From NCBI GenBank assembly GCA_029207755.1, contig JARCOQ010000002.1:15391156-15455155 (forward strand): a DNA stretch of 64,000 nucleotides, in the 5' to 3' direction. The stretch is from Chamaea fasciata. Its lineage: Eukaryota; Chordata; Aves; Passeriformes; Sylviidae. The translations under genes and the position numbers were made by a program. Shown here piece after piece: positions 1-12,695 of this stretch. The notes beneath the pieces are model-generated. The model had not been told where the DNA came from, did not search any database, and saw only the letters and a program-made list of their open reading frames with translations. The stretch's first letter is position 1. Every line of letters begins with the position of its first letter.

Positions 1-149
1 TTTGGGAGACATCATCCCCTTTAATTTTTCACCTGCTTGTCAATCTTCTTATCTTTCAATTTTATTTAATTAGAAACACTGTTTGATGATACTTTTCCTC
101 AGAGACTGAACATACCAGGACATTCTCCATGTAACTCAGGTGGTAGAAG

Positions 150-584
150 TGATGCCTTGAGAGGCTACCTAGAACAGAGACTAGACAGTATTAAAAGAAT
201 AAAGTAGGTATTTATTAAAAGGTCTTCAAAGAATACACCTTGGGCAGTACAAGAGCCCGCTGTGTCTCCACCCAAGACGGATGGTGGGTCATGAGTTTTC
301 ACACTTTTATGAGTTTTGGTCCATTTGCGTATTAGGGTTACTTGTCTAATTACAGCTTCAGGTTATGAAATCCCATCCTCCCAGATTGTTCTCTTCAACT
401 CACTGTTGTTTATACTTTTTGGGCCTGAAGCTGCAATGGTGTCCTTGGTTCTCAGGCTAGAAAAGGATTGTTTGGTCTAACTAAACTGTGAGGAGAACTT
501 GCTAACACTTTATATGAAGTTCAGAGTTATATACTAACGCAGTACAGAGTCTGGAAAATATGAAAGCTAAAACTTAAGGCATCA
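150..584 (-). repeat. Solo LTR with perfect 9-bp terminal inverted repeats
   Basis: The 435-bp element begins TGATGCCTT and ends AAGGCATCA, a perfect 9-bp inverted repeat with the TG...CA ends of a retroviral LTR. It is flanked by GAAG on both sides (146-149 and 585-588), a 4-bp target duplication as made by gammaretrovirus-like (ERV1) integrases. The + strand carries TTTATT near 211, so a polyadenylation signal AATAAA would lie on the minus strand, and I infer minus sense. No internal viral sequence adjoins it, so it is a solo LTR left by LTR-LTR recombination. The family name is not assigned. Confidence 0.82.
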
Positions 585-3500
585 GAAGTACATTGACTGC
601 CCTGAAATCACCCATGGAATAACAAAGAGGAGGAAAAGTTCGGTATCCCCCTGTGCTGGATTATTAACCCAACTCTGGGATGGTTCTCTAAAGAGAACAG
701 ACACACGACCCCTGCTGAAGATGAATTACTGGATCCCATTAAAACAGGAGGCATGGAGGCATCCAAAAAAAGTAGAAGAACCTCTCCAAATAATCAACAT
801 CTGTTGCCATTTGCAGGAAACCCCCTTTCTCTAGGCAAGTCACTACTGTGATTCATGCCATGTCCCACACTGTTGTCTGTCCTTACCATCTGAACAGTGT
901 ACATGCATATTTCCTCCTTACATGTGAGTTTCTGGCTGATCAGCAAAGCAGGTGGATGAGGAAGATGTTACTCATCCATGAGGAGGATGACAGACAAGGG
1001 TGTCAGGGGGAAAATTTCTGGTGAATCTCTGGATGGGAGACATGGTTCTGTTTTTCTGTGTCAGCCATATGTCAGGGTAATTTGAAGCAACAAGGCAGTG
1101 CTGGAAAACGCTGTAATGGATCTTAAGCCTTTGTGGGAATCACTCCCCACAACATATGAAGTGCTTTCAAGAAGCCATGACAACTCCAGTGCTTGGCTGA
1201 CATGTTGAGCCTTTCATCTAAGCCAGTGAGGCAGGAAAAGAAGGTGAAAAGTTTCATGCAGTCATAGGGAGAACAGAGCCAGGGTTGTTCCACAGGAGGG
1301 CAGAGGGGTAATAAATTCATTTTCTATCTGGGAAGGCCAAAATTCTTTTGTGGAATTTAACATGTGCTTGCTAAGGTAGCAGCAGATGGGGTTTAGGAGC
1401 TCTATCCTAGCTCTGTGTGCCTAAGGCATTCCCTACCACTGGCATGAGGAAAACACACACAGTCCATACCCACTGCAGGACAGTTGTGCCTCTGTGAGGG
1501 CACAGCAGGAGCTCCTCAAGAAGCTCAGCATCCCCATGGTTCCTCTCCAGAGCTGGTGAGTGCTTGGGATGCTAGTCCACACATAACCTCACAGGGTGCC
1601 CCTGTCCCCCCTGAAACATGCCATGGGCTGAAAGTAACTTTACCAGGCATTGGTGGCATTTTCTTTTGAAGGATTCCCTCTCTGGAAGAAAAGACCCTTT
1701 TCCTTCTTGAAAGTTGTGTCTCAGCTGATGTGTTGTTTATCTGTGTTTCTGTCACTAACCATTAGTCCAAACCCTACTGCAGCCTGCACCACACCAAGAA
1801 AACTTATTAAGCCGCAGACACATATTCTTCACCTTTCAAGAGGAAATGACCTATGCAAAGTAGTTTTTCTGCCAAGGAAATCCAAACTGGAGACTCAGGA
1901 TCCCTAAACCCAGCCCAGGGAGTCATTCCTTTCCACCCAGTTACTCTTTAAGGGCAGCTACAGAGGACCAGTGCCTGGAATCCTCTTGCCTGGCCCCCAG
2001 GACAACCCAACACAAATGAGATACCATGAGACAGAAGCAGTGTGTGCTTCTGTTCATCTGTCTTAGTAGAATTATTCTGCTGTAAATCTTTCTGAATGCT
2101 TTTTGGTCTCACCTCACCTTTAAACCTTATTTAGAGTTTAGGATCGGAACATTTTATTTGACATAAATTTGTTTCTGTGCAAGGACAGCTGCTGCAGAAT
2201 GTGAGTCCTACACACCACCAGTTTACTGCAGGCTTTTGGGCTGTAAGTGCACTGTGTACTCCTCCCAAATTATCCCTACTGTGCCTCTCATGAGCTTTGG
2301 ATGCTGGGCACAGCAGGAGAGGAGTTAGAATAAACCCAGCCCAGAGGGGGATGAAAAGGACGATCTCTCAGTGTCACATGTTCTGGCCGGGCTGTAATCC
2401 TATCCAGGAATGTTTATGCTGTTCCAAATTTCACCGTTTGATCACTTCTAGAGAGACAATGAATCTAGGGCCCCCACTTGCCACCAAGACCCAGCAGGGT
2501 GGGTGGACAATGATGGATTGGTCTGAGATAAGATGTCCTACTGCAAAACATTACATATCTCCCCACACTCCTACTCCTTGAAAACCACTGCAGGAACTGG
2601 TTTTCAGCCCTTTTTGGCTTAGAATCAGTAAAAAAAGCCCAACCCCCAAAATTTTAGGGGAAGATATGATTGTGCTAGCCTGCTGGAGGGATACTCAGCA
2701 GGACTGGGCATGCAGCAGGTGAGTCGTGCTCAGGAATTGGAGCTTCACTCCTCCTGTCCAGGACTCTTGGCCACTGAAAGAAAAGGGAATTTCTTCCTGA
2801 CTGTCTTGGAGTGATTTATGATGACAGTCCATTCCATGATCCTCTGCTTTATGCCCAAAAATGGTTGCTGTATCTTTAAGGCCTGAGACTGGGTGTGTGT
2901 GGGGCCAGGGAGGGGGATTTTTGGGCTCTTTGGCAGGCTTTTTCAAGGCCTCACTACCCAGGTGTTGCGTGATGCTGTGCAGTTTGGCTTCACTTAGCTA
3001 GCTTGGTTTTGTTGTCCTAGGCAAGAAGCTTTTCCCTTCCCTGGCCTTGGAGAAACTTCAGCAGCAATCTTTCACCTGCCTCAAGGTGAATTGAACAGCT
3101 GCTTGTCCATGGCTGGAGGGGTGGAACAGCCTCATTCCTGCCCCAAACCTCAGGAAGCTGAGCCAGGGAGAGAAAGCACACAAAAAGGCTCCAGTCTAGC
3201 TGCTTGGTCTGATGTGGAGAGGAGGTCGATGCCAGAGAACAACCAGTTTTTTTGCATCCTGCTGAAACTCTTCCATGATAGCTCCACTTTCCTCAGTGTG
3301 AAAGCTAATGCCATCTCACACCACGTGCCAGGAAGGGGTATTTCTTCAATATTTGCCCCATTCTCCAGGCATTTTTGAGTTTTGTTCCTCTGTGTGTGTG
3401 GGGAAGGGGGTGAGTTCTGTGAGCATTCTGTTGTTAATAAACTGTTTGTTTTGGCTTTTTTTTCAGTTTCCTCTATCAGTGTTCATCTTCTGTTGGTGGA

Positions 3501-4414
3501 AGGGAATTGTTGAAACCCTTTAGAGGAAACTACTTATTGCAGAATGTTTCCTCCTAAATTTGTCTCAAAACAGACAAACTGACTGCTGCTAAACACCTCC
3601 ACTTTCCTAGAGGAAAAGGCTTGTTTGGCACTCTGCTCATTTACCTTGTGCTATGGTATCCCAATACTCTGACTCAAAGGAGTTAATCTCATGGCAGAGA
3701 TGTGAGAAGTCCATACCAGGGGGATTTCAGTAAAGATGTTTGTGTCTGACTAGAGTGGCATTATGTTTGCTGCAATGAACCCTGCAAGGGCAGAATGTCA
3801 TGGTGTTAAACACTAGGCATGTACGTTGAGACCTGCATGCTTGTTATCTTGACAAAGCTTGTTATCTTGACAGATAACAAAAGTAGGAAGAGGAAGTATA
3901 ACCATGAGAAAATGAGCCTCAGAAAAACTGGACTTCTTGAAGAAAAGTTTTGATTTGACTAGATTTGAGCAGTCTAGGTCTTCAGTGCCATCCTCCCAGT
4001 GCCTCCCTCTGGTTCTCAGTGTCCTGAAATTATTTCTTTGTAATTGTGGGTTTCCCTAATCCCTTGTGTTATTGCAGCTCAACATGTTTTCTCACTGCAG
4101 TGCACACAGGTTTCTGTGGAGCCAGGAAAATGAGCAAGAGAGAGGGACACAGATAGAGAAGCTCAAGAAGTGCTCTTGATGGGGTGTGGAGAAGTGGGCC
4201 CTGTCTGAGGTTAAACAGGAGTCTGAAAGTGGTGAGAAAGTGCTATGGCCATGGAAAGCAGTGCAAAATTTGGGTGCAGAGGAAGTACTTAACAGTGGAA
4301 GGGCAACGAGGAGCTGGGAACCACTTCCAGGCTCTGAAGTATGACAGCTTCCATGCAGAAGCTGCAGCAGCAGTAGATTCCATGCACATGCCTTTCAGGC
4401 AGGCCCATGCTTAG
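585..4414. other. Anonymous non-coding stretch
   Basis: No gene, RNA or recognisable transposon was seen. Open frames here are under 100 codons, lack family motifs and have no splice-site context I could defend. The only local structure noted is a short duplication with a stem-loop at 3839-3880. Confidence 0.55.
3839..3880. repeat. 18-bp tandem duplication ending in a perfect stem-loop
   Basis: The unit GCTTGTTATCTTGACAAA occurs at 3839-3856 and its first 16 bases recur from 3857. The second copy runs into GATAACAA, so TTGTTATC (3859-3866) and GATAACAA (3873-3880) form a perfect 8-bp stem with the loop TTGACA. No function is known. It may be a replication-slippage product. Confidence 0.6.
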
Positions 4415-5986
4415 TGTAGTGGTTTCACATTTGCCAAATTCTGTTTGCTAAATTTAGCGTAGTGGTCTTAGTGTTTACTCTCTTTTTCTCCTGTGAAGTA
4501 GGATTAGGAGAGGTGAAGCAGGCTCAAGCTTAAAGATAAAACAAACAGATTTATTAACACACACCAAAAGAAGGAAAAATGAAAATCAAAATGAAAACTT
4601 TCAAAACACTTCTTCCCACTAACAATTCACTTTCTCACATACAACATAAAAGAGACAAGACCTGTAATTTTCAGTCAATTTCACCATTTAAAACAGTCTT
4701 TCATCAGTTCTTTGGGGAAAGGAGTCTCTCTTAGAGTGCTATGGAGACATCGCCACAAGAGGAACACTCCTCTGGTGGCTTCCATGCCACAGATCTGCAG
4801 TGGCCTGAAAGGAACCTCTGCAAACTGTGAAATCCTACCCATTAGCAGCTTTGCCAACATTGCACATAGGTCATACCTGCTTATTAGGGGTACTGTTTAA
4901 GCATGCCTCCTCTAGGATAAAACAAAGATTCTCTTCTTCTATCTCCGAAACCATCTTCATCTCAAAACCTAAAAATCTCCTTTTCCTTAGGAGCAAAGAG
5001 CTTCATAACACTTTTAATTAGAACCTTACATCCCCCCAACAGTATTCATATGTTACAGGAAAAATAGTCCATTCTCCATAGTTTACTAAAGATGTCCGGC
5101 CAAATTAGGCCACTCCTCCTCCTTTGTTCCAAACAGTCCTTTCACTCTCTCTTTACTGACTTCAATTTCATGCTGTGTCTTTTCATAGTTGAATCACTTT
5201 GTCTGTTCTCACTCTGGGAAGAGCTAGTGTTCTGAAGTTCCATCTGCTGGCAGGAAAGAGTTAAAGCTTGCCCAGGTCTGCGGTGGTCATGTGATCTCTG
5301 CCAGGTGGCAGCCCCAAAAATTCCTAAGCCATGCTGGTGGGGGAGGCTGGTGGATGCCTTCTTTTCCACTCCTCGATCTCATGGCCTAGTCCGCTCAGAG
5401 CTGCTCCCCGGGGCCTGAAGAAAGAAGTGGGGGGGGGGGAAGAACACTCTCCCCCAAGCCCTGGTCAGAAGCATGGGCAGCTGCCAGGGTGAACTTAAAA
5501 CTTGTTAGATGTTAGCAGCCGGGGCTTTCCTCTCCTCCCCTGCTGCTAGATGTTACCGGGCTCAGCCATGGCCAGGCCCCTTCTGCCATGGCCAGGCCCC
5601 TTCTGCCATGGCCCTGGAGTGTGGCCAGCCCTGAGATGCAGCCTCCCCTCTCCCCCACCAGCAGCCGGGGGAAAAGGGGGCTCAGCCGGCCGGGCTGCCC
5701 CACCCCATGGGCCCAGGGCAGCAGGGCCTAAACCGGCCCTTTTTTTGCTGCCCACAATGTTACCTGGTGGCTCACTGGGAGAAAAGAGGGCGGCTTGAAC
5801 CCAGTCTCAGCTCTATATGGGTATTACCAAAAGTCACATTCCTTTTTCTCATTGGTCGAACCATATGCCAGTAGCTAAAAACTGGCCCCTGATAGGTCCC
5901 CCTTTCCAAACAATTCTAAGAGTCCTGACAGGGCAATATTCCATATTCTTCTTCCACTAAAAAACAAACTGTGTTGACCCATAACA
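4415..5986 (-). repeat. Long solo LTR, family C, copy 1 (about 1.57 kb)
   Basis: The element starts TGTAGTGGTTT and ends CCATAACA on the + strand. The flanks are CTTAG (4410-4414) and CTTGG (5987-5991), a 5-bp target duplication with one mismatch. It is clearly homologous, end to end, to 44596-45986: both start TGTAGT(G/T)GTTT, share GATTTATTAA about 120 bp inside, and end AAACTGTGTT(G/A)ACC. The TTTATTAA block near 4549 would be AATAAA on the minus strand, so the sense is probably minus. A GC-rich interior (about 5380-5810) holds a 20-bp unit GCCATGGCCAGGCCCCTTCT repeated about 2.5 times from 5565. No coding remnants of a virus are inside. Confidence 0.72.
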
Positions 5987-8900
5987 CTTGGCAACCATAA
6001 AGTGCCCAGATTTTGGCAGGGAAGATGAGTGGAGAGAAAGAGGATGAGTGACAGCAAAAGCCTGGTGAGGCTCAAGCGTCCAGGTGAGCTTTGAAGACAT
6101 GAATCTCACCTCTGAGCATATAGTTATAAAACAGTAGGCATGCATGCTCGCACATGGACACACACACCATCTCCCATGGCAGATATCCTCAGAAGAGTTG
6201 CCTTGAACTGATGGGTAACACAAGTAATAAAGGTGTTACACAGTGTGTCTCTTCCATGTACCCTCCCTTAACTTCAATGCTACTTTGTAAAACCTCCTAA
6301 GGGTAAAGGCTGTCCACTTTCATTATGTGCGTGTGCCTTGTCAAGCATGGTGTCAAACATTCAGTCAAGTCTGGGACATTTATACATATGACAGTTGCTG
6401 GGATTTGATCAATAGTCCTATGAAAAGATGGAGATAAACTGGAAAATCCCAGCCATTGATGTAGTTTGCACTCTTCAGGAGAGAGACCACCAACCAGAGC
6501 AAAATGGCAAAAAGGTCTGTGTCAGAAGAGCAATATTTCAGGGGCTTGGGGGGTATTTTTAATCACCTACTCACTACTAGACAGATGCATTAATACAAAT
6601 GAGAAGGAATAGACCAGTTTTACTCTAAAGCATTTAAAGCAAAGATAAATAGCATAAACTTGTGTGCTGATACTAAGCTAAATAGCAGAGTCAAAAGTAA
6701 GAAGATCTGAATCTAAGGATTTTGTGGTATCTTCCTTCTATAACTCTTCCTCAGGGTTTTGTTTCTTCAGATAACTCACTTTTTTTTTTTTCTCTGGCAA
6801 AAAGGTCTGCTGAGAAGCTCACAGAGGTCCTTACCAGTTAACCACTCTTCTCATGGAGAACTTGGACACTTGAGCTCCATATATTTCTGAGAAAGATTGT
6901 ATGAGACATGGCACCTGAAACAGCATGCACTTAACTCAGTGTTTGTGTCTGTGCAAATAAATTCAATGTGCACAGGATTGTCCTGTGACTCTGAGGTCAT
7001 CTGGTATGGAAGAGCTTGCATCCACACCTCTAAATCTGAGTAGGTAACTTTATGTGAACTGCTCATTTGGAATGTTTCTTGGCCTTTGTTAGACCCCAAA
7101 TCACATGTGAACATGTCTCCATGCCCAAGAAAGTTCTCAAAGATTTTTCAGGAACAGCTAAGAAATCAGTTTTGACTCCAGAAGCCCCTCGTTGAATTAG
7201 GTCTTCTTTCAGGAACAGTGACTACTAGTTTCACCTCCATGCACTGAGTTGCAATCAAACTGAACCTTATTGGGGGAGCCTCAGAAACTGTTGATTATCG
7301 GAGCGGTGTCTTTTTGTCCCAGGTTTACATCTGGGTCTCATGACTTGTTTTCTCAGACCAGGAACATGTGAATTTCCCATTCCCAGCACTTTATAGAATC
7401 ATTGGCCTTTGTTCTCAGATTGCCCCATCATCCAGTGATGAGTTAGAGTGCAGATGTAACCAAGGGTAGATGGGACAGGCTTTTAAGTCCTGCTAAAGAG
7501 AGATGCAGTCTAAAGTCTACATCACCCAGGAGATGATGGTGACCTTCCCAGAGTACAACATATTCTTGTTTTCTCTTCTGGAGCCATTTTATATGCCCAG
7601 TTGTGAGATGAGGTCTTTGAGGGGGCTGCCAGTACTTGTGACAGGGAAAACTGAGTGCAGCAACCAGGCTGCAAGGCAAATAAATGGCAGGAATGAGGTC
7701 TCTGCTGTGCTTCCCACTCCCTGCTGGCCTTAGAAGTAAATAAGCAGTCTGGGTGCTGGAGGAAAGCCTCCTGCCCAGCAATGTGCGCTGACACCAGCAG
7801 GCTACCAATTCCTGATTGGAGAGGAATGGGGGAGAAAAGGAATTGCACTCTCTGTGAGACAATACTCTGTGGCTGCTCTGAAAGATGACAGCTACAGCAA
7901 GTCATTTACAATTTTTTGGAAATGTCTCCATCTGAGAACCCTCACAGAGAGGAGGAGCAGGAGCAGCTGTTGGCCTCAACCCAGATCATATATTACTGTC
8001 TTTGGGACCCACTAGCAACGCTTGGCTGCTTTTTCCAGCATGAAATGAAAACCATGAGTTAGCTCACAGTTTTGCAAACTCAGTCTTCCATTATAGAAGA
8101 AGATGTGGCTGCAAACAAAAGACAAACAAGCTGGAATTTTGTCTAAGGAATTCGGAAGTGCTCAGGGAGACAGGACAAGGGATAAAATGATAGCTACAAC
8201 ATACTGACTTGAGAGGGTCGAATTATGGACACTTCAGGCAGTCTTGAGGGTAGAAAGAGAGCACACTGAGATCATCTATGCTTGCTTGATGTGCCCACCA
8301 GTCATTTGGCAAACCCTCAGGTCTTTGGACCACCTCCGATTAACTGAGTTCCCAAACGGAGAAGACCTTGAGCAGGTTTGGTAACCTACCTGGAAGATAA
8401 CAGACTTCTACAAGATACTAGTATCTTACATGGATGAAGCTACAAAACTCATTGGGCCATTCAGATCCTCAGTGGATGTTGCTAAGAGCCAGAGCATGGG
8501 TTCATGGGCAGAAGTGTTGAGCAGGAAGCACAAACGAAATGATAAAGTTTGATCTTCTGTTCATGTGGTGGTTGCAGCTGGCAATGACAGTTTTTATGGG
8601 GCAGAATAACATGAGGCAGAAGTAAGAATAAATTTTCAAAGATCAGGAATTGCAAAACCCACTGGGGCCACTGAGGGGATAGGGCTGTTGTAGGCTGGCC
8701 TGGAGTAAGACAATGAAAGAACTGAGTTTAAACATTCTGTAAGTGAGCATAAGCCCCATAGGAATGTATGAGAGCGCCTCACAATAACTGAGGTGGATCA
8801 AGAGAGTGAACATTAAATATGCAGCAAGAGGGGTTCATCCAGGGTTGCCCTCAGCAGTCTGACTATATAAAATGGACCATAAATACAAAGGGGATAGGCT

Positions 8901-9083
8901 CTTCTCCATATCACCAGGGAACCAGGCATGAAGTCATGGTCTCAAATGGAGCCCTGGGAGAGCTCTGTTAAGCTTGAGAGGCAATTTCTAACAGTAAATC
9001 CAGTTGAGCACTGGCATTGATTGCCTGGGAGGCTGTCATTTTGGAACCAACTGTAGTCTTTAAAAACAGATAAAACAAACAAC
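5987..9083. other. Anonymous non-coding stretch
   Basis: No gene or confident repeat was recognised. Overlapping frames of up to 139 codons on the minus strand (7443-7905) show no motif and compete with each other, so they were not called. Confidence 0.5.
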
Positions 9084-9657
9084 TGTCAGAAATGGCGTAG
9101 GAAAAACTGAGGCAAAACAAAGATCTTGATCACCTCTCCTCATCCTTCCAGCCTTCTTTTCTAAGACTCTGACTTGCCTTTCCCTCTGTGGAGGCCCTTG
9201 AGCCTATAAGGGGAACTTCTAGGGCAATGCCCCAGAGGAATCTACCATGGACTTCAAGAATGCCTCATAGCTAGGGTGAGCAAAAAGGTTTCCCCCAGGG
9301 TGCTCTGGCAGCACTATGTTAATATGCCTCAGTTTTGCTTTTCCCATTAGCCTTGCCTACCTCTATTGTTCATATATGTCCTTAGTTCTAGAGGTTTCTC
9401 CTCTCCCTGTTTCCCCATTGGTTGTAGAATCGCTGATGGTCTGCCCTCATGCTCCCTATAGGTCATTGCCCTTTGCTCTGCTATCGTACCACCCCTATGC
9501 CCTCAGACCATTGGCTCCTGACCCCCATACTTAACCCTGGACTCCATTGATTTCTTGTCTTTTGTCACTGGACTCCTTTGGTGTAAGGCTGCAATAAACC
9601 CTGCTGGAACTCTGTACAGAAGACTCTTCCTGTCTTTCCTTCACTGACTTTTCTGTG
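9084..9657 (+). repeat. Probable LTR-like element
   Basis: The sequence opens TGTCAGAAA, carries a good polyadenylation signal AATAAA at 9593-9598 about 60 bp before its presumed end, and approaches ACTTTTCTG, an imperfect inverted match to the start. This layout fits an LTR of plus sense, with U3, R and U5 in order. No target duplication was found, and the exact 3' end is uncertain by about 20 bp. The alternative is the 3' end of an old transcript unit. Confidence 0.42.
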
Positions 9658-10279
9658 GGGGTTGTGTCTGTGTATTAAGTAACTGTTTATGTGCCCACTC
9701 GAGTAGCTTCCTGAGAAGATGATTTTCAGGGAGGGTAGTGGCATCTCACCATCCATTCAACGCTGCTCCATCCTTCTAATTGGCACAATATTTAATGCTC
9801 AAGAAATACAACACTCTCTCAGGACTGAAGAGATTTGTGTTTTACAACACAGGTGCGAAGCAAAGGTATTCAGTAAAATCCTTCCACGGAAGTTTCTTCC
9901 TCATTTACATGTTCTGTGCAATATTCTTTAAAAGGGAAGTATTGATACTATGGCATTACTACCATGATGTTTCAATAAAACCAGTTGTGTAGTGCTGTGC
10001 TATCGGCATCCCTTTATGATGGCATGAATATGGCCCAAACTGTTCTACTTCTTTCCAACTTTATGAGATTGTTACCAGATGATAAATGGCCTATGCCTGG
10101 TGAGCTAAAAATGCTTGTTCTCCAAAACTACTGGCTTGTGGAAACTACACAATGCCCACTTGCGTAAGAGGGAGAGCTGGAAATTCACCAGCCTCAGTAT
10201 CCTGCCAGCTTAGCCAGGTCACTTGGAACACTGGGGTGCATGACCACCAGGGAGCACCAGTGAGACCCCCAGGACAGAA

Positions 10280-10509
10280 GGACATAAAGGAGAGGGGAAA
10301 TATGTTAATGATTTTGGGAAAATGATTATCATATGTATGATTAGTCTGGGACAATCAATGAATATATATGAAAAATTCGCATATAAATAGAAACTTTCCT
10401 GTAGTCAGCATGCGCAGCTTTTGGGAGGAGCTATCCCCTCATGCATCCGGCCAAATAAAGAATTCTTACTTCTTAATACTACATTAGTATGAAGGAGTTT
10501 TTGGTAACA
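10280..10509 (+). repeat. LTR 3' portion, unclassified avian ERV
   Basis: An AT-rich segment with TATA-like ATATAAATAG (about 10380-10390) is followed by a GCGCAGCTTTTGGG block, then AATAAAG (about 10454) and a terminal GGTAACA. This spacing of TATA box, polyadenylation signal and CA end is what an LTR promoter and terminator give. The 5' end is not located, and no target duplication was seen. Confidence 0.5.
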
Positions 10510-11479
10510 AGATCACATTCTCCTTAACAGGAATAGTTCAGGATATTCCTAAATGCTCCTCACTGAATATCTTGAGCTTAAAAGACACTCAGTTTCCAGT
10601 CACTGTTAGCTCAAACCACCTTTGTGATTTGAACATGAATAAAGTCTGGCCAAGAGTATGTCTTTCACCATTACTGTTTGTGCAAAGGAGTGGTCTTAGA
10701 AAACAGCTGGTAACCTGAATGCGGGTTGAGGCCATGGTGTTTAAAGAACTACATCCTGAAAAGGAAAAAAAAAAAAAAAATTAGCATGTCTAGATACATG
10801 AGGCAGGGGAGTGAAGAAAGAAAGCATTATCAGCCTTACTTTACAAAGGAGGCTCTTATTTTTCTTGTTACTTGACCTTCTTTTGGAATCTCAGTGCAGT
10901 GCAGTGCATCTCAGGAAGAGCTTGGGTAGGGACTGAAGGTAACATTAATGACACTAAAGTTTCAATGTGTAGAGGATAGTTTACAATCTGAAGTACTCAC
11001 AGAAATCTGCCTTCATTGTTCATAGAGACCAAGAGGCAATTCTGGAGTGCGAGTCACGTGACTGTTTTAATATACTTACATTAGCAAACTGACACTAGAT
11101 TGTTTTATTCCTCTACCTAAAAATGACATAGATAGTCTTGAAGTACCTATCTGTGACCATGGACCTCCATAGGTCAGCTACAAATGTAAAGAGACTGTAT
11201 ATACTATTAATGCATAAATTATTTTCCCTAGTTTCTATTTCCCCAAACTGAGGAATGCCTGAAACTGTTTATACTGCTTACATAGGTGTGCCTGGTGTGT
11301 AAAATCTGAGGGGAAAAGAGGAGTGAAGGTGGGGTGTGGAAAAATTGTAACTGTCAGTCATTTTATATGTGATGGTTTCTACAAATGGGCGATTTGTGGT
11401 TGTCCTGAAGGTCATGCACACAAGCAAGTACAGGTGGTTCCCAGCTACCCCAAGCCCACAAAGGAAGACACCTCCCCCT

Positions 11480-11491
11480 CCCCCCCCCCCC
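11480..11491 (+). repeat. C homopolymer, 12 bases
   Basis: It is an uninterrupted C run, preceded by CCTCCCCCT and followed by a pyrimidine-rich segment. It is the first of four C-runs on the same strand within 2.1 kb. Confidence 0.9.
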
Positions 11492-11616
11492 TTCTTTCTT
11501 TTTTTATTCCTTCCTTTCCTGGTGAAACTTTTCGAGCTAGGAACTAGGAAAGGTTGGGTGTTTCCAGTAACATGATCAGTACTGAAGGACACTTGAGTAG
11601 ATCTCTAACACCAGAC

Positions 11617-11617
<1 letters not shown>

Positions 11618-11648
<31 letters not shown>
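11618..11648 (+). repeat. C homopolymer, 31 bases
   Basis: It is an uninterrupted run of 31 C as printed. The complementary G-run could form a G-quadruplex and the C strand an i-motif. The true length may differ, because homopolymers of this size are error-prone in sequencing. Confidence 0.9.
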
Positions 11649-11649
<1 letters not shown>

Positions 11650-12159
11650 CACCAGAGCTATGCTCCAGAACATTTGTTGTTGTGTCTCTGCCCAAGATCA
11701 GTACCAGATGGCCATTAAAATAGCTACAAGAAGCTCTAACGTAGGCAATGCTGGAAAAAAAGGATACATCTGAAGATAATTACCTGCTATGGTTTGTGTT
11801 AAAAAAAATTGAAAGAGGGTGAAATGGAGCCAGCATTTGTAGGATCTCTGAGTGCTCATCTGGTTTGTGGCAAAGTGAAGGAGTTAATAGAGTTTAAAGC
11901 GACTTCAAGAAGCTTCAGAATAGTCACACAAAACTTCAAGGTACCCCAAATTGCTCTGCATTCTGACAAAGAGTGGCCAGTGCTTTTTAATCCCCAAGAT
12001 CTAGTTTTCTTTTTGCTTTCTCAGACAGAATTCAGCAAGTGAGAAAGAGCTAGGCAGGGCCATCAGAGCATCAGCAGATCTCTGGTGGGGAAAATGATCT
12101 TTAATTTTTTGTGCATTCTGTTTTTGTCTCCTAGGTGATTTCCCCCCCTTTTCTCCTTG

Positions 12160-12205
12160 TTTTTTTTTTTTTTTTTTTTTTTGTTTGTTTGTTTGTTTGT
12201 TTTGG
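12160..12205 (+). repeat. T-run plus (GTTT)n microsatellite
   Basis: About 23 T bases are followed by five or more GTTT units, then by degenerate GGTTTGG repeats to about 12230. The pattern fits a decayed poly-A tail read on the minus strand, or simple slippage. Confidence 0.8.
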
Positions 12206-12681
12206 TTTGGTTTTTGGTTTGGTTTGGTTTTTTTCCCTTTTCTTTTTTAATTGAGTTGGGCCAAAATGTAGGAAAACATTTAGCATGAAACATGAACATT
12301 GTCTCAGTGACTTTGAAATGGAAGCTCCCACTTGATACATTTCCTAACGTTTGTTGCTGCTTTTGATGCTACCTAATGAACGCAGATCCTCTGAAAGAGT
12401 CTCTTTAGGAGCTTTGAATCTATTAGTATACGCCCAAGAGCGAGCGCAGCATTGTGGCCTCTGCCTTCACCCATTGTCTCAGTCTGAAGACAAATTTAGG
12501 AGAAAACAGTTTGAAATGAGTGTTTCCTCTAAAGAGAAGGGCTCCAGTAATTCCTTTTTGCCAATGAGAGAAATAGGTGAAAGGTGAAAAAACCCCGTTT
12601 ATTAAGGAAGAAAAAGGGTGCCTGCAAGGCACAGAAAAAAAATCGAATAAATGCTAGATATTGAAATTGTGGAACCTCACT

Positions 12682-12695
12682 CCCCCCCCCCCCCC
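12682..12695 (+). repeat. C homopolymer, 14 bases
   Basis: It is an uninterrupted C run at the left edge of the CpG-rich island. Confidence 0.9.

Larger units (their letters stand above)
10510..12680. other. Non-coding stretch rich in homopolymers
   Basis: It holds an A-run (about 10765-10781), C-runs at 11480-11491 and 11618-11648, and a T-run followed by (GTTT)n at 12160-12205. No gene was recognised. Confidence 0.55.
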
